Position numbers and translations under genes: made by a program. This document shows positions 23,038 through 33,100 of a DNA stretch of 64,000 nucleotides, in pieces; the stretch's first letter is position 1; each line of letters opens with the position of its first letter. The DNA is from Diplosphaera chodatii. Taxonomy: Eukaryota; Chlorophyta; Trebouxiophyceae; Prasiolales; Stichococcaceae. Under the pieces are notes generated by a model. It was not told where the DNA came from. It searched no databases and saw nothing but the letters and a program-made list of their open reading frames with translations. Where the stretch lies: the NCBI GenBank assembly GCA_032358165.1, contig JAALGY010000016.1, forward strand, positions 992,001-1,056,000, written 5' to 3'.

Positions 23038-25862
23038 TCAAACCCTGGCCAACAGTAGGCTTTCTGTCCTGTGAGCCGGCACGGAGCTTCCGTTGTTAAC
23101 ATTATGCAGCGCCGCCTTTGCAGCAGCATCCTCAATTTCCTGCTTCCGCCGCCGCCCGCCGGCCACCGTCACGTATGCCGTCGCGCCCAGCAGCACGCCG
23201 CCGCCGACGTACGTCAGCGCCCCGGGCGCGGCCATCAGCCCGAAGCCCCAACCCAGCAGCGAGCCAATGACCGGGTCCAGCGTCTGTGCCAGCGTCAGCA
23301 CCAGCGGCGACATCGCCTGCGCCGGCAGAGAACGGTGTCGAGGAGCGATCCGCCATTTGGTGTGAAGCCCCGTGCATTTGGCAGTACAACGTGCGCCTGC
23401 AGCTAAGCTGCTGTGTGCACGACTGTGCTGTGTCAGTGTATGCAATGCGGTGCCGTGCATGATGAACGCTGCAGTGAGTGCGCTGCACATGCTGCATGCA
23501 GCACAGCTGCTGGTATGTTGTTGCGACCCGCACCTCATATGTCATCAGCACCTGCATCAAAAGCCAGCAGCTGTTCGTCAGGTGTGCCCGAGAATGTTGA
23601 AGAGGGTAGTTGTTCTGGAGACAGCATAGCATGGCATGGCATGGCATGGCTGGCAGCACAGGCATGCAATCCAACACCGCCTGCACAAACAACTGTGAAC
23701 GGCTGCCAATGGGCTGCCACACAACGGGCTGCACAAGTAGGTACGGTGTGAAGTTGGTGCACATTGAAGCCAACGTGGCCGAAGAGGCCGGGCCCGACGC
23801 TGAGGTAGATGCCGCGCAGCAGGTAGTCCCGCGCCAGCCAGCCAAACACGCCGTTTGGCCCCAGCTGCTGCGGCTGTGCGCCCTCCATGACCACCGACAG
23901 CACCGCCAGCACCATGCCAGCTGTCCCTGCAGGAAAACAAGAAACACCTGAAACACGAGAGTGGATCAAGCATCCACTGCTGGTGCTGCAGGCTGGCAGT
24001 GTGGCCGTCAGCGCAGCGACACTGTGTGAAATTAAGTGCTGACCAACATCGGGGAAGTGTTGCGACCTCCACGGCAGATCACCATGATCTGCTGCCCGAC
24101 CAATCACGGCGATCTGCCGCCGTCGGTGACCCTCAGTCGAAGCACCTCACCATGCCCGTTCAAACTTTGCAGCACACCTGTGACCACAAAGCTGTAGGTG
24201 AAGACGGGCACGTGGTACGGCGCCAGTAGCAGAAGGCGGCCGATGGACAGCGACGCGCCGTTCGCCGCCGCCCCAAGCAGCGCCACGGCATCGCCTGCAC
24301 AGTACAGCACAAACACATAAGTATCCTTTGCCTGGTATCTGCCCTCGGCTCCACCAGCAGCAGATAGGCAACCCACAGCGAGGCGCTGTTCGCCATCTGT
24401 CCCAAGTGCTCCGCGGCATCGCCTGTGCAGCTTCCTCGACGTGCCGACGCCATGCGCACTTCCCACTGCTGGGCGCTGCTGCGGCACGTGCCATGCGACA
24501 CCCTGGTGAGCATCATGCCCGGGTGCTGACTCACAGCATGAGCTCCGTGCAGGGCGGTGCCCACCTGCGAGGTGCGAGTCGCTGCCGGTGCCCCGCGCGC
24601 TGGCCGACAGGACGCCCGCGCCGATGACGCCCACCCCGCACCCGCCTAGTTCACCTGTGACGGCGAGACACGAGCCCTGGCAGGCTCAGTCACTCGGCAT
24701 CAACACCTCGGAACACACAGAGCCATTGTTACCTGCTTTGCGCTGCAGCCGCTCGCCTCGGCTTCATGCATTAGCACAAGTCCCAATGGTGTTCGCCCCG
24801 CTGACTGGTTTTGCAGCTCGGAGAAGCGTCGACCGGGACTGTGCCGCACCCACCTGCCGAGATGGGCTGCCGCGAGACCCAGTGCCACCCCGCCAGCAGC
24901 ACGGGCGTGGCGCTGAGGAACAGCAGCGTGTGCGCGAGGCTGGTGTGGCCCACCGCCCAGGCGTAGCTGCCCCACTGCGCCGCCAGCAGGCCGCCGGACG
25001 CGACCAGCCGCCACAGCTTGCGCCGCGTGGTCAGCCGCACACCTGCAGATTGCAAGCAGGCACGCTGCCGAGGTGGCATCCTTCATTCTGAGCATGGCTG
25101 CTCACAAATGAGTGTGGTGTCTTCAGACAACAAAGCTGCGGAGGCCCTCAGGTGCACCACAGTGCCAACACCAGGTCGGCACACTATTCTCTCTCGCGCA
25201 GGGCGGAGGCACTATGGCCAGTAACAAGCAGCACCCGCAGCCTGCAGTGCCCACAGTCATCACCTGGGGATGCCGTGAGGTACTGCCAGATGGCCACTGG
25301 CAGCATGATCGCCGCCGCCAGCTGCATGCGCCATGCCGCGACCGTGACCGCTCCCACTTCCGGCATCGACGCGAAAACCGCGCCGGCGGAGCTCTTGACC
25401 GTGAGCTGCAGCAACGGGAAAGCTCACGTGTCACCTTCCAGTGACACCTGTATTGTTGGCATGTCTGCGTCCCGTTGATGCATGCTTCATCATACATCAG
25501 GCAGCATCTGCTGTTGTCCTCGCAACCCTGAACCCAGAAGCGCTGGATACATGAACAAGGTTCTGGCATGCTGCTGAAGTCTTGTGCATGCTACAGCTGC
25601 GCACCGCTGCCGCAAGCAGCAGCCATGCGAATGGTGACATGCGCCTCTTGCCGGGCACTTCTGTGCTGCCCGCCTGATCTGGCGCTGCTGTGATCTGCAC
25701 ATCGGCGCCAGCTTCGAGTAGAGCGGCGTCTGAGCTGTTACTACAATGGTTTTGGCCGGCTGCACTCTCTGCAACACCCGCCAGGAGAGGCTCGTGTGCC
25801 CGTCCAGCTTTGACACCAGCAGGCGCCTGATCAGTCGGCTGCAACCAAGGGAACCACGCCAT
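23038..25862 (-). CDS. EamA/DMT-family transporter 1
   Basis: Multi-pass membrane protein of the drug/metabolite transporter superfamily; the substrate is not predictable from sequence. Eight exons: 25605-25862, 25264-25405, 24854-25042, 24565-24654, 24178-24294, 23763-23926, 23534-23551 and 23038-23316 (418 aa). A hydrophilic N-terminus of ~75 residues precedes two EamA repeats. The first has SPFAWLLLAAAV, VAAWRMQLAAAIMLP and SLAHTLLFLSATPVLLAG. The second has ALLGAAANGASLSIGRLLLL, VVTGTAGMVLAVLSVV and the signature SPLVLTLAQTLDPVIGSLLG. The tail GGRRRKQEIEDAAAKAAL is basic and probably cytosolic. Exon 7 is an 18-nt micro-exon coding VLMTYE. It is needed to bridge GHVGFN to AMSPLVLTL at the place where DMT proteins have a continuous helix. 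Confidence 0.92.
23631..23650. repeat. (ATGGC)4 microsatellite
   Basis: Four perfect tandem copies of ATGGC lie in the intron before the 18-nt exon of EamA transporter 1. Confidence 0.85.
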
Positions 25863-26653
25863 TGTAAGCTTGCGGACGCTGATGAAGAGTTTGCAGCATG
25901 GGGAGCAAACAAAGTCTGGACGGTATCACGCCTCGGCGGCACGTTGTCACGTGTCTGCCCATCCGGGGCATCTTGAGGATATGATGGCTACGCTGTCTCT
26001 GCTTGCAACCCTGTGAGATATCAAGCACATCATAGCTTGCATCCGTTCTCAGAGCGACAGAGTGGTTTCGGCATCGGCGATGAGACGTCAGCAAACTCTG
26101 ATGCTCAACTACTGCAGATCAGACTGCACCTCGCACCAGGTGCCGTGGCAGGAGAACCCAAACAAAGCAACTTGGGATTTACTGTGGCTTGTTCAGCATG
26201 TCAGTGCAGACACTGAAACTCCCAACTGTTACCTTGAAGGCAGCAGCTGAGTGGCCTCGCTGCAGACATGCTATTCAATTGACGCTTCACCTCAGCCGCA
26301 GTTTGCAGAAGAACGATGCGGAGCGTTTGTGCACGAGACCTGCCTGAATGCTCACATCCTGAAACTGCCTGTGCGGTCCATCACGAGACCTGCATAGGCT
26401 CCACGGGTGCTACTGCAAACACTACTGCACGTGCGTCCATGTCCCTCATCGTATGTTTCTGCCAACCTTGAAACGCTGACACAAATCACCATTCTTGCCC
26501 AGAGGATGACGGCGTCTGCCCTGACCTAATATCATGCTGGAGCCTGCATCACGCTGATTTTATATGGCATTATCTGGCTGAGCACTCACAACATGCCATG
26601 CCGCTGGGCGCCAAAACCATGCGCTACACGCCCGCCGCATCCATCAGAGAGGC
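25863..26653. other. intergenic between EamA transporter 1 and the MBL-fold gene
   Basis: This is the upstream flank of the transporter and 3' flank of the hydrolase gene. The 26.0-26.6 kb part is less GC-rich than the coding exons. No motif, repeat or exon is recognised. Confidence 0.45.
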
Positions 26654-29232
26654 TCAGTCCAAGGACAGCGCCCGAGGCATGTTGGAGGTGCTGGCCGCTG
26701 CAGGGTGCTCAAAAGCGCTGGCCGCTGCAGGGTGGGACATGCCGGGCACGCCGGCGCCGTCCGCGTGCCAGTAGCCCCAGCTGCGGTCGGGCGTCAGGCG
26801 CTTGCGACGGGCGATGCCCTGCCTGCTGACCTCAAACACGTCCAGATCCTGCAGAGGTACCAGATCCCATGGGGGTGCCGACGAGCAAGTGGTGTAGCTG
26901 TGTCCAGAAGCAAAATATGGTGGCTTCACCGGCATCAACTGTCAGTACACCCTTGCATGCGCATTCCCGCTTGATCGCAGTTTCAGCATCCCGGGGTACC
27001 TCGTTGAGGTGGATGTCCCCCTCGGGATAGTTTTGCCGGATGTCGGACACGACGGCTGCCCGGCTTGCGTCATTCAGCTGCAGGAGATGACGCCCTCTGG
27101 TGTGAATGCGGAACTGCATGGCTGCTGCAAACTGACCCTTGCGTGACATATGCCAGCACACATCGTGCAGCGCTGTCACAGAAGCACGGCTCCGGCTGCC
27201 CAGCTCCAGGTTCCATGTGACGCGCATGATGCCGCACCGTGAGGTGGTGGATCACGGCCAGGCGGGGGCGCAGGTCCGACAGCAGGTGCCCCGTCTCCTG
27301 CGGCGTGATGTGGCTCGTCTGCATCAGCACAAGCAGTGTGTGCAGACCCAACACTAGGACACAAAGACGTTGGTCTGACACTGTAGCTGTCAACACCGTA
27401 GTCACTTTGTAAAGGGCAGCATACACAGCAAAGGGAACAAGCACACAGAGCAGAGGGATGGCTGTTGTAGGCGGGAAGTAGGGCGTTCGCACATTCAGCA
27501 GGAGCTGCGACTCGTAGCTGAGCGCGTCAAAGTCGGCGATGGGCCCCATGTTCTGCAGGATCAGCAGGTCGGACCCGCGCGCCAGCTCACTCAGGCTGTT
27601 GGTGACCGTGGTGTCTCCTACATACATTGAAATGCAGAACGCTGCCCCACCTCAACCCTTGCGTATATGCATGCGTGAGATGCAACTTTTTCCATCCAAG
27701 GAGAAATCTATTGCAATTCGCAGCAGCATCCTCAGGCCTGGCAGCCTGCAGCGATCGTGTGTGTCAATGGCAGCGTGTATATGTAGGCACCTGAGTAGGT
27801 GATGGACAGGCCCTTCCACTCCAGGCGCAGCGCCACGGGGCCATCGGTGCGGTAGTGGTTCACCGGCGTCGAGATCACGCGCACACCCTGCAGTGACGGT
27901 CAGCAGATACTTGGTAGTGAGTTGTTAATATGCCGAGTGACAGACGTCTGCACTTGCAGACGATGTGATTCACTCTGGGCGCAGCCCTCCATCAATCAAC
28001 ACGCAATGCCCAGCATGGCGTGCATCGCGGATGCAGGCTTATGACCACTGGTATGCGGAGTATGACACTTCATCCGTCTCATGACCAGCGATATTCCTGA
28101 GGGCCACTAGATCACTTTGCATTGTCACTGCTGCCTGCTGAGCATCAGCAAGACAGTGCTGCCACCCGCTGCCCCGCACCTTGTGGTCGTACACGACCTG
28201 CCGCTCCTTGGCGAAGTCGAACTCGTGGACGACCACCTGGTCGCCGCGGTCCTTTCGGCCGATCAAGTCGATGCGGCGGCGTGAGACCGTGTCCCAGTTC
28301 AGGAACTGCAGGGTGCGAGGAGCGGGGAGTGACGACGTGCAGGCGCTCGCTGCATGTGCTGCATCGACAAGGCAGCAGCCTATACATGGCGGCGCTGTGA
28401 GTAGGGACCCCACAGTGGCATGCACAGCAGGCAAGAGGGGTCCGCTGCCGTCAGGCGTCGTCATGCATGCATGGGAGCGCCAGCATTGGGCATGACAACC
28501 CCGCCGGTTCATCCGCATTGTCGCTGCACATTAAGCCCTCCCTTCACGATGCTGTCAGAGCTCCGACATACCAAATACTGTAGGGGTCCTACCGCTGTAC
28601 CAGTACCTGGCGCAGGCCCTCGATGCAATGGGCGGTGCCGGTGGCGGCGTCCTCGCCGGAGGGGCCCCACACGTGCCAGGGCGCCGTGCGGCCGAACATG
28701 GCGCCCACGTAGAAGGTGGCCAGGTCGGCGATGTGGTCGCTGTGCAGGTGAGTGAGGAACACCTGCGGTGTGGATCGGCTGCCTCTGAGGTCGCTGAGAT
28801 GCTGCTGCCTGCCAGCGGTTGAGGGCAGATACTGTGCGGCATGCAGGTCCCGCCCATGTGCAGATGCTGAGAGGCTCTGGTGCCGCCACCGTTATGGCCT
28901 GTCAGACAGGCAATGCTGACCAAGATCTCGCATGCTGCAGCATCAAAAGATCGCTCGGCTACCTTGGTCAGGTCTGCATGGGGCACCCCGGTGCTGAGGA
29001 GGTTGATGTAGGCGCCGGAGCCTAGATCGAAGATCAGCTTCTCCTCGCCGCCCAGCTCGATCAGGAACCCTGAAGCGACTTGCTGCCGCCTGACATCGGG
29101 CGTTCCCGAACCCAGCGTGGTGATGCGGATGGTGTCTTTCGGAACCTGGTCCCCCGGCAGCACCCACTGCAGCGTGGCAGCGGCCGCCACCGCGCACAGG
29201 CACGCGGCGACCGAGGCGGCAAGCAGCTGCAT
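26654..29232 (-). CDS. metallo-beta-lactamase-fold hydrolase, RNase Z-like, with signal peptide
   Basis: Zinc-dependent hydrolase of the MBL superfamily (375 aa). Exons: 28963-29232, 28607-28762, 28180-28305, 27791-27887, 27493-27617, 27238-27318, 27000-27077 and 26654-26848. The start MQLLAASVAACLCAVAAAA is a likely signal peptide or membrane anchor. The order of motifs is TTLGSGTP (~38-45), LIFDLGSGAYI, the metal-binding HLHSDH (His95, His97, Asp99, His100), His195 in PVNHY, SGDT with Asp218, TSHITPQETG (His261) and LAVIHHL (His282/283). HxHxDH plus GDT plus the late histidines fits the RNase Z/arylsulfatase-like branch. The signal peptide argues for a secreted or organellar small-molecule hydrolase rather than nuclear tRNA processing (inference). 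The C-terminus ends in a short Ala/Ser repeat. It is divergent from EamA transporter 2. Confidence 0.92.
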
Positions 29233-29371
29233 TATGTATGAGTTGTGGTGCCTGCAGGGGCGACAGCGGGTGCTGCATGCGCAGATTGTGATGTGGTGCG
29301 GGTGCACGTGTGGGCACCATGCCTTGCACCCAAGGGGACTAAAATTTCTTTACTCCCTTCTACTCCCTTTT

Positions 29372-29399
29372 AGTTTGGCCCCCCTTTAGGGGCCAAACT
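29372..29399. repeat. perfect 11-bp stem hairpin
   Basis: AGTTTGGCCCC (29372-29382) and GGGGCCAAACT (29389-29399) are exact reverse complements around a 6-nt loop. It sits about 140 bp upstream of the MBL-fold gene's ATG. Confidence 0.85.
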
Positions 29400-29547
29400 C
29401 TTTGCGTTCACCGCTTAGGAGCGAGAGTAAACCCTAAAGCCAGTATTTCCGGAACGGTTCACGGAGCCGACCGGCTGTCAGCGCTGCAGGCTTGTGGCCT
29501 GAAATCACCTCGCCCATCTCCTGCATTCTTGCTGTTGGCGTCACACA

Positions 29548-29598
29548 GCGACGAGCCAGTTGCGTTGCGCGGCGAGCCAGTTGCGTTGCGCGGCGAGC
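29548..29598. repeat. 21-bp tandem repeat, about 2.4 copies
   Basis: Two adjacent 21-bp units built on GAGCCAGTTGCGTTGCGCG differ at one base and are followed by a partial third unit starting GCGGCGAGC. They lie in the divergent intergenic region. Confidence 0.85.
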
Positions 29599-30101
29599 GA
29601 AATTTGGTTTGCGAATGGTTATGCCCTCTTAGCTCAGGGGCAGAAGTTAAGTGCGTTTCGATGACGGGGATATATGATGGTGCCTTTCAGAGTTCACGCC
29701 CTTCTTGTCTCCACATTCCTTCTATTGGGGGACAAACTCGCGTCTCGCCCGTGCGAACGCCAATTGTGACTCCTCTTGCTTGCACCAGCGCCGAAGCTAC
29801 ACCCGTTTCCCACCCTTCAGCGTGACTGAACATTGCATCGACAGAAGCCAAACATCAGCACCGGTACATCTGCGCCTGCGATAGATCCAGCGTCAGCAAG
29901 ACTACAAACAGGACATCCCTTAGAAGCGCGATGTTGTGGCACACCGTCATTTATTGGCAGCGATTATCACCAGCACGACTGCCTTTGTGCACGGTGCACG
30001 ACACACAAGAGCGTTCACGCACACATCAGCACGCTTGATTCACACAGCAGGCCATAGTCTGCACGCCACGTGCAGCCACTCCTGGCCACGGCAGCCGGTG
30101 G

Positions 30102-33100
30102 ATGTCCAGGGAGGCAACGCCATGGCCGCCGCAGCGCCATTCCAAAGATGACACCAGCAGCGAGTGCGCTCCCGCTCTTGTAGCAGGCATCAACCATATG
30201 CGAACGTCAAATTGTGCAGCCCCTTGCAGCCTGTGTGGCCAGGTGTGAGCCTGGGATACCAGCAGCGTGGGTACGCTGCGGTAGTGCATGCGCAGAGCAT
30301 ACCGACGGTGAGTACCCTCCACGTGCAGGCAGGGCAGCCCCGTCAGCGTGCTGCTGGAGCGAGGCGACCCCACCTTCGACGCGGTGTCGTCCTTTGACGA
30401 GATCACCGCCGCAGGCCCAAATGGCGGCGATGCTGCAGCGAAGCCACAGACGGCATTGCAGCGCGTCACAGCGGCGGCCTGGTTCCCGCACGCCGTGCTG
30501 TTCAACGCCCAGGTGACCTTGCGGCCTGATCTTTCATGCAGGATTGCTCATGCTCTTGCATGGCAGACTGAGCAGCGGTCGCTGGACACCTTCGTGTGCA
30601 GCGTGCCCTATGCCGGGCCGAGAGCCATCGGGCATGATGCATCTGGGCTGTGGCTGCAGCTGTGCTTTGCGGTCATGGCGTTCAGCAGCCACCCTGCACC
30701 GCGGTCCATCTGGTGCAGAGACATTTGGGCCAAGTTCCATCAGTTGTGTCCCTGTCGCCGCTGACTGTGCCGTCCCTCCCCCCTGCAGCTGTGCTTTGCG
30801 GTCATGGCGATCAGCAGCCACCCGGCGCTGGAGGCGATACCCCCCCTGGTGTACTCCACGCTGCGCATCGCCATCGCGCTGCCGCTGCTGCTGCTGTCCG
30901 CCCGGCTGCAGGTCTGCACTCGGCTTCCACCCGCACGGCGTCCGCCAGTGGACAGTGCCTGGTGTCGTGTCAGCGATGACATGCAGCGCACGTTTGCATC
31001 ATGAACCTATAGCGACCAAAGCATCTGAGTCGGTCCGAGGCATATCCAGTGACCGCCCCCGCCCTGTTGCACCCGTGACGGCGCGGCAGCACCGCTGCCA
31101 AAGCGTGGTAGCTGGTGATGCGGTTCAGAATATGCGCAGGAACGGGACTACGTGCCGCGACTGGGCGATGTCCCCTGGTGCCTGGCGCTGGGCATCATAC
31201 TCCAAACCCTGAATGTAATCAAAGCACTCGCCTCGTTCATGCAGGAGGGGGACTACGTGCCGCGGCTGGGCGACGTCCCCTGGTTCCTGGCGCTGGGCGT
31301 GTTCGGGGTGGGCGTGACGCAGGCGACCATCTTCATCGGCAACCACCTGGCGGGCGCCGCCTACGCCGGGATCTTCAGTGAGGCTTTGTAGTACTTTGTG
31401 GTTTTCGGTGCGCCACAATCGACGGGGACTAGTGGAAAATCACCCAGCGGCTGCCTCCGCCTACACCGGTAATTTCAGTGAGAATACTGGTCGGTCCTGT
31501 AGGGTGGCAGGGGATCAGCTGTATGTCTGCTTGACAACAGACCTGTTCGCCTGGCCATCAGCCGCCACTGGTCTGACTCGCATGTGCTTCCACAGCTACA
31601 AACCTGGACATGCACAGGTGCTCATTTGAGTACCTGGAGTTTCCACGCTGCTATGCCGTGGCCATCCAACCACACATGTGTGTAGGTGACCATCCACATG
31701 CTGGCGAACCGCTGCGGCATGGCAGTGGACTCCAACGTTCAATAATGGAGACTCCTGTTGCCAGTGATGTTGTTAATGAGAATTGGCTTTGTAATTTGCA
31801 GCGCCCACAGTGCCGGTGTATGTGGCGCTGATTTCAGCCGCCTTTGGCATCGAGCGCATCTCAGTCGTCAAGGTGAGCTGGCAGCCGCTGTTCGAGCAGC
31901 TTGTTGGACACAGCGACACTGTGGCTTTGCATGGGTCTGCGGCACCTGGCGTGCTGCCAAGCTTGCCCTGTGCTGGCCTCCTTGTGTGATACCATGCGCC
32001 GTGCAAACATCTGATACCTGTCAAACCCTGCGCGTGTTTGCCTCTTGATACAGGGTGTTGGCATTGTCCTGTCCGTGCTGGGCGCGCTGGTCCTCGTGAA
32101 GGCCGACCAGCTGGACATCCACCAGTGCGCTCCTCCTCAACTGCTTACATACGTGGTGCACGGCTGCTGGAGCCTGCGTATGTGCAAGGCGGCCAGTCAG
32201 GCTGACCCCTGCAGTCAGCGGCACCCACTGTGTTCAGCGTGACTGACGAGACTCCTGCTGTTGTATTGAGAGCTCCTGTGTGAGTGAAGCTGTGCAGCAG
32301 AGGGGTTGATCATGCCTAAGGGTGTGCTATGGCCAATTATGCGACTGATGTGACATTGGCTACGCCATAGTATGCCGTAGATGGTGTGATCAACCCCCAG
32401 TCCTGTCAGCAACAGCACATCTGGGGTCATGACTGTGCTGCAGTCCTGTGTGCAACGAGCCTTTCTCAACATTGCTGCAGGGCCAAGTCTCAGCTGTCAC
32501 TCCCCGTCTGGTGCCAGTATCCCAGCTGCTTGCTATGTCACACCCCTGTCTGCAAAGTCTAGTGCAGCGTTACCCATCAGTCATGCCCCTGCTGCTACTG
32601 CAGGGCCAACACGGTCGGCCTCCTCGCGCTGCTGGGCAACTGCCTGTCCTTCGCGGTGTACCTGTGCATCCTGCAGCAGTACCTGGCGCGGCGGCCGTAC
32701 CCGTTCTCCGCGTTCCTGTCCGCCTCGGTAGTTGGCGGGTCGGCAATTGCGGCGCTGTCCATTCCATCGTTCAGGGAAGTGAGTATCCTGCGAATACCCA
32801 CGGATCAGACCCTCCGTCAGCGCCTTGGGCTTGCTACCAGTTTTGCCACGCCTGCACAGCACCCACATCTGGTATTTTGCTTGCATCAGCAGCATGTTGT
32901 GGTCTTTGTGCCGCAGCAGTTGCTCTGCAGAACAGCCGTCCCGTGAAGCGTGCAGCGTGCAGGGATGCTAATGTCAGAAACACGTACCTAAGGGTCGCGC
33001 ACCACTGGCCCTGTTCGACCTCTAAAACCCTGCCCCTGCACAGGTGGACTGGGGCGCCATACCCTGGGCGGCCTGGGCGGCGCTGCTGTGGGCGTCCTGG

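Larger units (their letters stand above)
29233..30101. other. divergent intergenic region between the MBL-fold gene and EamA transporter 2
   Basis: Probable bidirectional promoter region. It is visibly different from its surroundings: fewer TGCA motifs, a pyrimidine-rich stretch with repeated TACTCCCTT at 29345-29370, a perfect hairpin at 29372-29399 and a 21-bp tandem repeat at 29548-29598. No coding exon is recognised. Confidence 0.55.

Noticed and set aside
29623..29700. tRNA-like A box (TAGCTCAGGGG) followed by a weak B-box-like AGTTCACGCCC
   Set aside because: The spacing is too long, the acceptor and T stems do not pair, and no 3' partner of the GCCCTCT start exists. It is not a tRNA; a tRNA-derived repeat cannot be excluded but is unsupported.
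30288..30328. Tiny first exon at 30288-30307 for EamA transporter 2
   Set aside because: It would require a 21-bp intron, which is too short to splice. The 30102-30242 exon with a 90-bp intron fits better.
31686..31740. Extra exon VTIHMLANRCGMAVDSN in EamA transporter 2
   Set aside because: It starts after a TGTAG and has no suitable donor, and exons 4 and 5 join in phase without it to give a normal EamA sequence.
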